Assembly (NCBI GenBank): GCA_937958005.1
Contig: CALGOB010000024.1
Coordinates: 1-37,254, forward strand
DNA length: 37,254 bases
DNA from: an uncultured Cyclobacteriaceae bacterium
Lineage (GTDB): Bacteria; Bacteroidota; Bacteroidia; Cytophagales; Cyclobacteriaceae
Reading direction: 5' to 3'
Within the stretch, counting starts at the first letter, position 1, and every line of letters begins with the position of its first letter. Positions 9,822 through 17,615 of this stretch are shown here, one piece after another. The notes beneath the pieces are model-generated. The model was not told where the DNA came from, made no database searches, and worked only from the letters and a program-made list of their open reading frames with translations. The position numbers and the translations under genes were made by a program.

Positions 9822-10343
9822 ATGATGAACCGTAAAGTGCTCGTGCTAAATCAAGATTATTCCCCAATCACTGTTTGCACAATAAACAGGGCATTTTTAC
9901 TGGTCTATTTGAATAAGGCAGAACTCATTAATGCTGCTAAAAATACTTTTCTAAGAACAGTTAGTAAATCGTTTCCTCTACCTTCGGTTATTAGAATTAC
10001 ACAATATGTAAATATTCCTTATAGGAGTGTGGTACTCACTAGATACAACGTATTTAAAAGAGACGGAAATGCGTGCCAATATTGTGGAAGCACAAAGGAA
10101 CTGACCTTAGATCATGTCATTCCAAAATCCAAAGGTGGCAAATCTACTTGGACCAATTTGGTCACAGCTTGTAAAAAGTGTAATGCTAAAAAAGGAGATT
10201 TCAAACTTGAAAAAACTGACATGAAACTTAAATCAAAGCCTGTCAAACCTTCATATACTATGTTTTTAAGGAGTAACTCAGGTAATTGCCAAGAGGAGTG
10301 GTTACCCTATCTAAATCCTAAAAAACATGGATCACAACTTTAA
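9822..10343 (+). CDS. HNH endonuclease family protein
   Basis: The product has 173 residues. The C-terminal half is an HNH nuclease with a zinc site: C85-x2-C88, the catalytic LDHVIPKSKGG around H98, the N112 of WTNLV, and C117-x2-C120. The N-terminal part (RKVLVLNQDYSPITVCTINRAFLLVYLNKAE) is the lead-in typical of a small HNH family very widespread in Bacteroidota, often beside housekeeping genes. It may start at either of two adjacent ATGs, 9822 or 9825. Nothing points to restriction or mobile-element function; no methylase is present. The biological substrate of this family is not known to me. The gene ends a block, with about 1 kb of repeat-bearing DNA after it. Confidence 0.9.
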   Translation: MMNRKVLVLNQDYSPITVCTINRAFLLVYLNKAELINAAKNTFLRTVSKSFPLPSVIRITQYVNIPYRSVVLTRYNVFKRDGNACQYCGSTKELTLDHVIPKSKGGKSTWTNLVTACKKCNAKKGDFKLEKTDMKLKSKPVKPSYTMFLRSNSGNCQEEWLPYLNPKKHGSQL

Positions 10344-10434
10344 TCTTCATTATGTATTAGGCTCTCAGAGAAAAACATAAATAGCGGTTAGGTAGTGGCT
10401 TAATCCGAGTAATTCGAGATGCCCGACCAGAGAG

Positions 10435-10707
10435 ATAATTAGGGTCTACTTGAATTTAACTTTGACATAAAAAACATAACTATTTCATGACGAATAAAAC
10501 AAAATGAGCTTTCAAAGATCAATTTGAACTTATTTTCACAATAAGTATTGCACTGATTTTAAATTTAAAAAACACCAATACCTCACTTTTTGCTAGAATC
10601 CTTAAAAACCTAGGTATTGAATTTATATATAAAAGGATAAGTGCACTTCAAAACACTTTAAACAAGGGTTTTTGTCATTTTTTTTAATTCAGGGAGACCC
10701 TAATTAT
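10435..10707. mobile_element. MITE-like element or decayed insertion sequence with terminal inverted repeats
   Basis: A 13-base perfect inverted repeat, ATAATTAGGGTCT at 10435-10447 and its complement at 10695-10707, bounds 273 bases. The match continues to 22 bases with two mismatches, both ends going on to TGAATT. The outermost TAATTA is self-complementary, so it could instead be a target-site copy, with the element proper being GGGTCT to AGACCC. The interior has no open frame of useful length and several stops in every frame I followed, so no transposase is encoded. I read it as a non-autonomous element or a strongly deleted IS; the IS family is not identified. Confidence 0.5.
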
Positions 10708-11066
10708 TAGAAAAGTTAAAAGGCTGATCATCAATATAATCGATCCTGCGGAGTAAAATTGATATTCCTCAAATTTGAGTTATCTCAATTCTTAAGTTTT
10801 TCATCATAAAACTAAGTAATACCAATTTAGAAATAGTTATGAGATTACAAACCTGAGCTTGATTCTAAAAAGCTACTTTATCCTATCAAGGTAATTTCCT
10901 AAGGCATATTTCGGGTTTAAAGGATTCTCTAAAATTGAAAAGCCATCAAGAATCAGTGTATTTCAAGACCTGTAAAAATCTTTATTCAATTTTTTACAAG
11001 CCTTCATTTTACTTCAACAAGCGCTATAATTCCATGACAATAAGCTGTACAAAGTTTTTTTCTAAC
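10708..11066. other. Gene-free spacer
   Basis: This AT-rich stretch lies between the MITE-like element and the tandem repeats. A short hairpin, TGTAAAAA paired with TTTTTACA, occurs around 10972-10997. A 60-codon open frame starts in the spacer at 10935 and runs into the repeat, and I do not consider it a gene. I see no promoter, RNA gene or recognisable transposase remnant. It may be decayed sequence. Confidence 0.4.
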
Positions 11067-11188
11067 AATGAACCAGTCCAGATCCAACAGTACAAAGATC
11101 TATGGGCAATAATTTAATGATTGACTCAGCGCCTACGTAAGGAAGCTTTAGTGCTCGCAGAAGAGTCAGGGAGCGGCTCAACTAGGGA
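11067..11188. repeat. Diverged copy of the 112-bp repeat with a 33-base insertion
   Basis: It begins AATGAACCA and contains ATCTATGGGCAATAATTTAA, as in the two nearly identical copies at 11189 and 34750, then TGACTC. About 33 extra bases follow before AAGAGTCAGGG, which corresponds to AAGAGTCGGGG of the other copies. TGACTC at 11122-11127 pairs with GAGTCA at 11163-11168, replacing CGACTC/GAGTCG of the other copies. It is joined head-to-tail to the next copy. Confidence 0.7.
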
Positions 11189-11300
11189 AATGAACCAACC
11201 CCGACCCAAGGGTACGGGGTATCTATGGGCAATAATTTAATGATCGACTCAAGAGTCGGGGCGCCCGGCCAGGGGAATTAATATCCCTTAGGGATTAAAA
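11189..11300. repeat. 112-bp dispersed repeat, copy 1
   Basis: These 112 bases recur at 34750-34861 with a single difference, T at 11242 for G there. The unit is GC-richer than its surroundings and can fold: CCCCGAC (11199-11205) pairs with GTCGGGG (11255-11261), or locally CGACTC pairs with GAGTCG. It ends with TCCCTTAGGGA, a short palindrome. Just after it, CCTTAGAGATTAAAA echoes the unit's end. No coding sequence is evident. Confidence 0.9.
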
Positions 11301-11320
11301 TCCTTAGAGATTAAAACGAA

Positions 11321-11355
11321 AAAAAGGCTATTTCCGTAAAGAAAATAGCCTTTTT
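11321..11355 (-). terminator. Intrinsic terminator of the ExbB-ExbD operon
   Basis: A 13-base perfect stem, AAAAAGGCTATTT at 11321-11333 with AAATAGCCTTTTT at 11343-11355, has a nine-base loop. On the minus strand it is followed by a T run, about 20 bases past the stop of the last ExbD gene. The stem also has T residues on the plus side, so it may act in both directions. Confidence 0.85.
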
Positions 11356-11375
11356 GTTGTTTTAAAAAAAGTAAA

Positions 11376-11840
11376 TTACTTTGGAAGCACTACTTTTCTC
11401 GAACTATACAAAACCTTTCTTGCGTTAGCTTCTCTAAGTTCTTGTTGTACATCAGATACAATTCCCATTTCAGTTTCTTGATCAACCTTCATGGCCATTG
11501 TAATTTGATCCCTTTCGACTTCCGACAATTTATCTTTTTCAGTATTAATAAATTTAATGATGTCTTTTACTTCTACAAATACATCATTGGTCTGAATTTT
11601 TGATTCTGATCCAAATAATGCCGTATTTTTCGGCTTACCGATGTATATATAGCTCACAAGAGACTTTTTCTCAATCTTAGTTAACTGATCTGCTTTAGGC
11701 AGCTGCTGCGTCACCAAGAAGTCTGTTTCCCTCAATACGGTAGTTACCATAAAGAAGAAAAGCAACATAAAGATAATATCTGGAAGAGCAGCCGTAGGAA
11801 TATCCTGCGAGGTGCTTGTTTTTTTCTTAAATTTTGACAT
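11376..11840 (-). CDS. exbD: ExbD/TolR family protein, 154 residues
   Basis: This is a biopolymer-transport accessory protein with one N-terminal membrane helix (about residues 17-40, ALPDIIFMLLFFFMVTTVL). It includes the conserved Asp (D21) that lines the proton path in ExbD and TolR. A periplasmic domain of about 110 residues follows. It would work with the ExbB homologue at 12820 to power TonB-dependent outer-membrane uptake. It is the last gene of a four-gene unit: its ATG shares one base with the upstream gene's TAA (TAATG), implying translational coupling. A second, different ExbD precedes it, the usual arrangement in Bacteroidota. Confidence 0.92.
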   Translation of the reverse strand: MSKFKKKTSTSQDIPTAALPDIIFMLLFFFMVTTVLRETDFLVTQQLPKADQLTKIEKKSLVSYIYIGKPKNTALFGSESKIQTNDVFVEVKDIIKFINTEKDKLSEVERDQITMAMKVDQETEMGIVSDVQQELREANARKVLYSSRKVVLPK

Positions 11841-12487
11841 TAATTACTCCCTCCTTTATCTGGTTCTGCAATTGATATCGCTCTTGGAATAAGCTGTCTT
11901 GCTCTTTTATACAAGTCATTCTGAACCTCGTCTTTCTTATCCAAGGCAAGAAATTCTTCAGCAGTCAAGCCAATCCTTTCACCATATACTTCATTATAAG
12001 CTGCATTTATAGCATCCAATATCTGGATATATAATTCATAGCTTGTTCCTCTTTGAGCCTTAAATGAAACAACTGCTTCAGTTGGGTCATCAGAAGAATC
12101 TGGTCTCTTTCCAGCAACGTTAATGAACTGTTTCATACTAGGGGGCAATGAATTATAAACATCTAAACCCTCTGGAGAAGGATTTCCAAAATTCAATATG
12201 AATTTCTTTATCTCATCTTTCAAAAGTGCTGGATCATCCTCCCAAGGTTCATCTTCAACCAAAAGTCTATCTTGAGAATTTGCCAATATCTTAAAGATAT
12301 TTTTATCATTCTTTGTGACTTCTGGCGGAGGCACATTGGGATCTGGTTTAGGTGGTAATAGCATTGCTATCCCTTTATCGTTTGCGATGGTAGTCGTAAC
12401 GAGAAAGAAGATAAGCAATAAGAATGCTATATCCGCCATGGATCCTGCATTTACCTCAGTCGCTCCTCTATCTCTACCTCTTCCCAT
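11840..12487 (-). CDS. exbD: ExbD/TolR family protein, 215 residues
   Basis: The N-terminal helix (about residues 15-37, SMADIAFLLLIFFLVTTTIA) has the conserved Asp19 of the ExbD family. The periplasmic part is longer than that of its neighbour, with a Pro-rich linker PPKPDPNVPPPEV after the helix and an extra insertion before the terminal FKAQRGTSYELYIQILDAINAAYNEV region that fits the TolR/ExbD fold. It overlaps both neighbours by one base through TAATG junctions. Having two dissimilar ExbD proteins suggests a hetero-assembly with ExbB, but this is inference. Confidence 0.92.
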   Translation of the reverse strand: MGRGRDRGATEVNAGSMADIAFLLLIFFLVTTTIANDKGIAMLLPPKPDPNVPPPEVTKNDKNIFKILANSQDRLLVEDEPWEDDPALLKDEIKKFILNFGNPSPEGLDVYNSLPPSMKQFINVAGKRPDSSDDPTEAVVSFKAQRGTSYELYIQILDAINAAYNEVYGERIGLTAEEFLALDKKDEVQNDLYKRARQLIPRAISIAEPDKGGSN

Positions 12488-12801
12488 TATTTAAATACTT
12501 TAGATACCTCTGAATAAATAATTCCTACTATCGCTGCACCTATAAGTAAGTACATAGCTACAATCACTCCTCCTACCCACTTAGAGATATTAGAAGAAGC
12601 ATCTCCCATAGCCGTACCATCAGCCAGAACATATCCTATAGAAACAATTGCTATCAATCCCACAAAACCTACAACAGGTTTTAATAAACCCTTTGGATTA
12701 GAAAAAGCACTAATCAAAGGTAATACTATCGCAAATACAGTACATAAAATCACTAAAACGTAACCTATATACAACGCTACATCTACATATTGTTCATTCA
12801 T
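12487..12801 (-). CDS. Small membrane protein of the ExbB-ExbD operon
   Basis: The 104-residue protein has three predicted membrane helices: about residues 7-32 (VALYIGYVLVILCTVFAIVLPLI), 39-61 (VVGFVGLIAIVSIGYVLA) and 76-98 (GGVIVAMYLLIGAAIVGIIYSEV). The last residues KVFK are basic. No known domain is recognised. Its place between ExbB and the two ExbD genes, with a TAATG junction to the next gene, is conserved in my knowledge of Bacteroidota, so it is probably a subunit or assembly factor of the same energy-transducing complex. That role is inferred from context. Confidence 0.8.
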   Translation of the reverse strand: MNEQYVDVALYIGYVLVILCTVFAIVLPLISAFSNPKGLLKPVVGFVGLIAIVSIGYVLADGTAMGDASSNISKWVGGVIVAMYLLIGAAIVGIIYSEVSKVFK

Positions 12802-12819
12802 ATTAAACTTGTATTTAGA

Positions 12820-13653
12820 TTATTTAGATAAATTATGTTTTACTAACATATCTACCAAAGAGATTGATGCATCTTCCATTGAATTAACAATTGAATCAAT
12901 CTTAGAAGTAAGATAGTTATAAAACAACTGAAGAATAACTGCTACAATCAGTCCACCTACAGTAGTTAAAAGTGCTACTTTAATACCACCGGCCACAAGA
13001 GATGGAGAAATATCACCAGCTTCTTCAATAGCATTAAATGCATCAATCATACCTATTACTGTTCCCATGAAACCAAGCATTGGAGCTAAAGATATGAAAA
13101 GTGAAATCCAAACCATTCCTTTTTCTAATCTACCCATTTCAACAGATCCATAAGCAATGATTGATTTCTCCACCATTTCTATACCTTCTGTCATTCTCAT
13201 TAATCCTTGCACAAAGATAGAAGCGATAGGACCTCTTGTATTTCTACAAACATCTTTAGCAGCCTCAACTCCACCTACAGATAAAGCTTCTTCAACTTTA
13301 GCTAACAATTTCTTAGTATTAGTACTTGCTAAGTTTAAAGTAATAATTCTCTCAATAGCGATAGCTAATCCTAGAATTAAACATAGAAGAACAATACCCA
13401 TAAACTCCCATCCACCATCGATAAAATTCTTTTTAACATTCTGGTGAAATGATTTGGACTCTTCTGGTTCGTCAAATGTCACACCTGTATTATCATCTTG
13501 TACAGGAGCCTCTTCTTCAAGTACAGGAGCGCTAGCTTCTGCTATTTGAGATGAATTGTCTTCAGCGTTAGTTCCTTCATTCTGAGCGTAAGTACTTGAG
13601 TAACCTAATGTCAAGATACCTGTTAGCATCAATAATGTAAATAGCTTTTTCAT
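12820..13653 (-). CDS. exbB: ExbB/TolQ/MotA family proton channel protein
   Basis: This is the 277-residue inner-membrane stator that uses the proton gradient with ExbD. The first 23 residues look like a cleavable signal (LLMLTGILTLGYSSTYAQ), then an acidic Glu-rich linker to about residue 65. The channel domain follows with helices near 77-100, 185-208 and 222-247. The conserved ExbB core is visible in LGFMGTVIGMIDAF and GGIKVALLTTVGGLIVAV. The signal peptide plus acidic linker is the Bacteroidota form and is absent from E. coli ExbB. It is the first gene of the unit; the small membrane protein follows after 18 bases. Confidence 0.93.
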   Translation of the reverse strand: MKKLFTLLMLTGILTLGYSSTYAQNEGTNAEDNSSQIAEASAPVLEEEAPVQDDNTGVTFDEPEESKSFHQNVKKNFIDGGWEFMGIVLLCLILGLAIAIERIITLNLASTNTKKLLAKVEEALSVGGVEAAKDVCRNTRGPIASIFVQGLMRMTEGIEMVEKSIIAYGSVEMGRLEKGMVWISLFISLAPMLGFMGTVIGMIDAFNAIEEAGDISPSLVAGGIKVALLTTVGGLIVAVILQLFYNYLTSKIDSIVNSMEDASISLVDMLVKHNLSK

Positions 13654-13732
13654 AATTTGTTATAAAATTGAATAATCTGCGGTTAAGTTTATTAAATCTA
13701 TTAATTTTTAAACTAATCTTCATTTAAAATCG

Positions 13733-13817
13733 CAGAGAGGAAGGGATTCGAACCCCCGATATCTTGCGATATACACGCTTTCCAAGCGTGCGCCTTAAGC
13801 CACTCGGCCACCTCTCT
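13733..13817 (-). tRNA. tRNA-Ser (anticodon GGA)
   Basis: On the minus strand the acceptor stem AGAGAGG pairs with CCTCTCT and is followed by discriminator G. The anticodon arm is CACGC-TTGGAAA-GCGTG, giving anticodon GGA. A long variable arm (TATATCGCAAGATA) marks it as a class II tRNA, consistent with serine, and GGTTCGAATCC is the T arm. The CCA end is not encoded. It lies between the ExbB operon and the asparaginase gene, all on the same strand. Confidence 0.97.
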
Positions 13818-13907
13818 TAATAAGCTTCTTTTATCCGAAACGACAAATAAATCAATAAAAAAAACTTTATGCAAGTTTTAATCTCAATTTTACCTGTATG
13901 GATAATG

Positions 13908-14972
13908 TTAGTCCATTTCTCCACAGATAGGTATCTGAAGTTTCTTTTTAATTTCCTCTGTTTTGTTCTCATTTCCTAACAAGAACATCATTTTAGTCAT
14001 TGCAGCTTCTGTGGTCATATCTCCACCCCCTATAACCCCTAGGTCAATCAACTGTTTACTAGTCTCATACCTCCCCATAATAACCTCTCCTCCACTGCAC
14101 TGAGATACATTCAACAATAAAATATTTTTTTTATTTGCTTCTTTCAAGCAATTTAAAAACCATGCAGAATTTGGCGTATTGCCAGACCCGTAAGTCTCCA
14201 TTACGACACCCTTTATTCCTTCAATATTAAATATTCCTTCTACAACTTGCTTATTTATACCGGGAAACATTTTCAATATAGCAACATTATCATCAAAATT
14301 ATTATAAAATTTCAATTGATTTTTTTTGTTCGCCGGTATCAAATAGGATTCATTGTATTCAATAAATATACCTGCTTCCGCTAATCTAGGATAATTTTCG
14401 GAATCAAATGCTGCAAATGTACTACTTCTGATTTTTTGAGATCTATTACCTCTAAGAAGCATAAAATTAAAGTAAATACATACTTCATTAATAATTGGCA
14501 CACCTTCCTTAGTGGCAGAAGCTATTTCCAATGCAGTTATTAAATTCTCTCTTGCGTCTGAACGTATAAATCCAATTGGGATTTGTGCTCCAGTAAATAT
14601 AACAGGCTTTTGTAAACCTTGTAGCATAAAGCTTAATGCACTGGCAGAATAGGCCATTGTATCAGTTCCATGAAGTATCACAAACCCATCATACTGGTGG
14701 TAGTTTTCATAAATAATATATCCTAAGTCTATCCATTGTTCTTTACTTACATTAGATGAATCAACAGGTTCTGGAAAAGAAATAACGGTTATCTTAAGGT
14801 CTAAAGACTTTAATTCAGGAATTCTTTCTAATACCCTCCCAAAATTAAATGGTGCTAAAGACCCAGCTTCATCATAGGCCATTCCAAAAGTACCTCCAGT
14901 GTAAATAATTAATATACTTGAATCTGGATCTGAACCCGCAGTAGTCTTTATATTAATTATTCTATAATTCAT
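13908..14972 (-). CDS. ansA: Type I (cytoplasmic) L-asparaginase
   Basis: The 354-residue enzyme hydrolyses L-asparagine to aspartate and ammonia. The first catalytic threonine is in the YTGGTFGM motif (residues 25-32). The second active-site segment HGTDTMAYSASAL (about 100-112) holds the Thr-Asp pair. No signal peptide is present, which fits the type I cytoplasmic class. The length is typical. Its start overlaps the end of the TatD gene by 11 bases, so the two are read from one transcript. It is the last gene of the long minus-strand run from 19926. Confidence 0.95.
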   Translation of the reverse strand: MNYRIINIKTTAGSDPDSSILIIYTGGTFGMAYDEAGSLAPFNFGRVLERIPELKSLDLKITVISFPEPVDSSNVSKEQWIDLGYIIYENYHQYDGFVILHGTDTMAYSASALSFMLQGLQKPVIFTGAQIPIGFIRSDARENLITALEIASATKEGVPIINEVCIYFNFMLLRGNRSQKIRSSTFAAFDSENYPRLAEAGIFIEYNESYLIPANKKNQLKFYNNFDDNVAILKMFPGINKQVVEGIFNIEGIKGVVMETYGSGNTPNSAWFLNCLKEANKKNILLLNVSQCSGGEVIMGRYETSKQLIDLGVIGGGDMTTEAAMTKMMFLLGNENKTEEIKKKLQIPICGEMD

Positions 14973-15738
14973 AAGCTTTAAACAATTTCGCTGAAGTAAT
15001 ACTAGTAACTTCAGCTACTTTCTCTAAAGATACTTCTTTCACATCAGCAAGTTTTTGAGCTATTAGAGGGATATATTCAGGTGAATTCCTTTTACCTCTA
15101 TAAGGTTCAGGGCTTAAATAAGGGCTATCTGTTTCTAATAAGAGGTATTTTAACGGAATCTTCTTTAACTCTTCACCCAAAATTGAATTTTTAAAAGTCA
15201 AAACCCCTCCTATTCCTAAATAAAACCCTAATTGAATAATTTTTTTGGCTTGCTCAGCTGTTCCCGTAAAACAATGAAAAACGCCAGTTAGATCTGCAAA
15301 CTCATTTTCTTCTAGAATCTCAATAGTTTCATCTATGGATTCCCTACAATGTATCGCCACTGGCAAGTCATGCTTAAGCGCTAAATGACATTGTATTTTA
15401 AAAGCTTCCTTCTGATAATCAAATAGAGACTTATCCCAATACAAATCAGTCCCTATTTCTCCTAAAGCTGCAAAAGGTCTTTTATTTAACCAATCTTCTA
15501 CCTCATATAATTGTTTCTCAAAATCTTTGGTCACACTACATGGGTGTAAGCCCATCATTGAAAAACAATGAGCAGGACAAGCAGCTTCCAATTCAAACAT
15601 TGGATCAATTGAATCATGGTCAATGTTTGGCATATAAATTTTATCTACTCCCAGTGAAATACTGTGATTTATAACTTGCTCTATATCTTCCGAAAACTTG
15701 TCTGCATAAATATGCGCATGTGAATCTATAAACTGCAT
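14962..15738 (-). CDS. TatD family metal-dependent DNase
   Basis: The product has 258 residues and a TIM-barrel hydrolase pattern: the first metal pair in DSHAHIYADKF (His7 and His9), PVAIHCRES, VFHCFTGT, and the end segment LLETDSPYLSPEPYRGKRNSP with the metal-ligand Asp. This matches TatD/YcfH 3'-5' exonucleases, which act in the cytoplasm on DNA and possibly in tRNA or oxidative-damage processing. It overlaps the asparaginase gene by 11 bases and follows the deacetylase gene after 39 bases. The exact paralogue (TatD, YcfH or YjjV) cannot be decided by eye. Confidence 0.94.
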   Translation of the reverse strand: MQFIDSHAHIYADKFSEDIEQVINHSISLGVDKIYMPNIDHDSIDPMFELEAACPAHCFSMMGLHPCSVTKDFEKQLYEVEDWLNKRPFAALGEIGTDLYWDKSLFDYQKEAFKIQCHLALKHDLPVAIHCRESIDETIEILEENEFADLTGVFHCFTGTAEQAKKIIQLGFYLGIGGVLTFKNSILGEELKKIPLKYLLLETDSPYLSPEPYRGKRNSPEYIPLIAQKLADVKEVSLEKVAEVTSITSAKLFKAYEL

Positions 15739-15777
15739 TTTAAAATTGTGTTAAATGAGTGTAGTCTGCAAATAAAA

Positions 15778-16413
15778 CTATAATGTGAGAAAATGATACC
15801 CTCGTCCTTTAAAAAAGTCTAAAAACTCAGGCAATGCTTTTTTTAAACTATCAAAAGACTTGACATTATCATGAAATACAACAATTGCTCCCGGCTTGAC
15901 TTTCTTTTTAAAATTCTTGATCATGAGATCAACATTTAAATCATGATCGAAGTCTCCACTTAAATAGTCCCACATTACAATCTTAAAGTCAGTTTTTAAC
16001 GTCTTGATTTGTTTTCTACTGATCTTTCCATAAGGAGGCCTAAATAAATTAGTCTCAGCCCCTAAGGACTCAATTGCCTCTTGACATTCTTTTACATTGC
16101 TAAAATAGTCAATTTCATTAGTTTTCCATCCATTTAAATGATTATAGGAATGGTTACCTACCCTATGCCCCTCTGCCAAAACCCTCCTGAAAATATCTGG
16201 GTATTTTCTCAGATTATCTCCCACTTGAAAGAAAGTAGCTTTTACTTCATATTTTTTCAACTGTTCTAAAACCCATGGTGTAACTTCTGGTATAGGCCCA
16301 TCATCAAATGTAAGGTATAGACTAGGGGATTTCCCTATTCCAGACTTATCCCAAACAAGTGCTGGATAAAGCATTTTCAACCATTTTGGAGTTTTAAAAA
16401 AGTATCCTCTCAC
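15778..16413 (-). CDS. Polysaccharide deacetylase (NodB homology domain)
   Basis: The 211-residue product belongs to carbohydrate esterase family 4, which removes N-acetyl groups from peptidoglycan or other polysaccharides. Motif 1 is TFDDGP (residues 33-38) with the catalytic base Asp, motif 2 is HSYNH for zinc, and motif 3 is RPPYGK. Further motifs are VMWDYLSGDFDHD and IVVFHDN. No signal peptide or membrane helix is clear, although the N-terminus MRGYFFKTPKWLKMLYPALVW is hydrophobic in part. Its start overlaps the phosphatase gene by four bases (ATGA-type junction). The cell-envelope context suggests a wall or capsule substrate, which is inference. Confidence 0.93.
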   Translation of the reverse strand: MRGYFFKTPKWLKMLYPALVWDKSGIGKSPSLYLTFDDGPIPEVTPWVLEQLKKYEVKATFFQVGDNLRKYPDIFRRVLAEGHRVGNHSYNHLNGWKTNEIDYFSNVKECQEAIESLGAETNLFRPPYGKISRKQIKTLKTDFKIVMWDYLSGDFDHDLNVDLMIKNFKKKVKPGAIVVFHDNVKSFDSLKKALPEFLDFFKGRGYHFLTL

Positions 16414-17609
16414 GGACTATTTACTTTACAAGTCAGCATGGTGATATCGTCGTGGTAATTCTTCTCCCCCTTGAAAGCATCTACATTCTGCATAATCGTC
16501 TGATGAATCTCTAAGGGTGTAGAGCTGGATTGGTTTTTGACTAAGCTGAACAGTCTCTCTTCGCCAAACTCTTCTTCTTTGCTATTAAAAGTCTCGATTA
16601 CCCCATCAGTGTAACAAAAAAGAAGAAATTCTGACAAATTCTTAACCTCTCCTTCGGTTAAGAATGGTAGTGGTTGAAACATTCCCAGAAGCGTTGTTCC
16701 AGCTTCCAGCTGCTTTTCGTGTCCATCACCTAATAATAAAGGAGGGTTATGACCACAATTAACATAATTAAGTGTTTTACTATTTGCATTATAAAGACCA
16801 ATAAAAAATGTAATGAAGTTTTCCCCATTACCACTTAAGTTAATCTGATAGTTTAATTCTGTAATTATTTCTGTTAAATTATCTGATTTCCTAACTAATG
16901 TTCTCAAAGAGGCCTGAAAATTAGAAACTAATAATGCTGCGGGAACACCTTTACCAGAGACATCTGCAATACAAAGTATAAATCGGTCTTCATCTATTTT
17001 AATATAATCATAGTAATCACCTCCCACTTTACTGTGCGGAATATAACTTGCTTCTAACTGTAAACCAGTCTCATTGGGAAGGTATTTTGGGAACAAGTAA
17101 TTCTGAACCTGTTTGGCAATTTCCATTTCTTTACGATAAGCTTCCTGTTCTAACTGTTTCCTTGCCAATTTTTTATTTTCTATAGCAACAATTATTATAT
17201 TAGTCAGTGCTTGTAAGAAAGTAATATTCACGCTGTAACCATCTTCTTCAAACCCTGCAATAAATAGGACTGCTAGAAGCTTATCTTTATGAAAAACTGG
17301 GAAAACAACTGTAAACTCACAAAATTGTGATTCACATAAATCAATCTCCACACTGGAATTAATATTTTGATACATGGCTGGTAAAGCAATCTCATGGTAG
17401 TCCGTCACGGTTCCATAGTTCACCTTGCACCTCCAATCATCGTCCAGTACATATAGGCAAAGTTTCTTGATATTCAAGTTAGCCAATAAAGTGAATCGAT
17501 AAATTTTATAGAGAGAATCTTCAGACAGGTTGCTGTTAATGGATTGTGTAATCTCTAACAATGCCTTCAATTCTATATCCTTTTTCGCTGCATTTTTAAT
17601 TTTATTCAT
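16410..17609 (-). CDS. GAF-like sensor with SpoIIE/PP2C phosphatase domain
   Basis: The product has 399 residues. Residues 1-155 resemble a GAF sensory domain (LLEITQSINSNLSEDSLYK, then FPVFHKDKLLAVLFIAGF). A short coiled segment around 155-170 (ENKKLARKQLEQEAYRKEMEIAKQVQ) leads to the serine phosphatase domain with PGGDYYDY-like VGGDYYDYI, ADVSGKGVPAALL, VNCGHNPPLLL and FCYTDGVIE, which hold the metal-ligand Asp and Gly residues. Such phosphatases typically act on anti-sigma-factor antagonists in partner-switching systems. None of these partners is in the window. It lies six bases after a small winged-helix-like gene. Confidence 0.93.
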   Translation of the reverse strand: MNKIKNAAKKDIELKALLEITQSINSNLSEDSLYKIYRFTLLANLNIKKLCLYVLDDDWRCKVNYGTVTDYHEIALPAMYQNINSSVEIDLCESQFCEFTVVFPVFHKDKLLAVLFIAGFEEDGYSVNITFLQALTNIIIVAIENKKLARKQLEQEAYRKEMEIAKQVQNYLFPKYLPNETGLQLEASYIPHSKVGGDYYDYIKIDEDRFILCIADVSGKGVPAALLVSNFQASLRTLVRKSDNLTEIITELNYQINLSGNGENFITFFIGLYNANSKTLNYVNCGHNPPLLLGDGHEKQLEAGTTLLGMFQPLPFLTEGEVKNLSEFLLFCYTDGVIETFNSKEEEFGEERLFSLVKNQSSSTPLEIHQTIMQNVDAFKGEKNYHDDITMLTCKVNSP

Positions 17610-17615
17610 TGGAAC

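Noticed and set aside
9822-10343. A restriction or homing endonuclease system
   Set aside because: The HNH gene is of a common stand-alone family with no methylase, intron or intein around it.
10935-11117. A 60-codon open frame before the tandem repeats
   Set aside because: It runs into the repeat copy at 11067, has no recognisable features, and its composition is that of the surrounding AT-rich spacer.
10344-11375. A CRISPR array, because of repeated blocks in the gene-free kilobase
   Set aside because: There are only two adjoining units of over 110 bases with no short regular repeats and unique spacers, and no cas gene.
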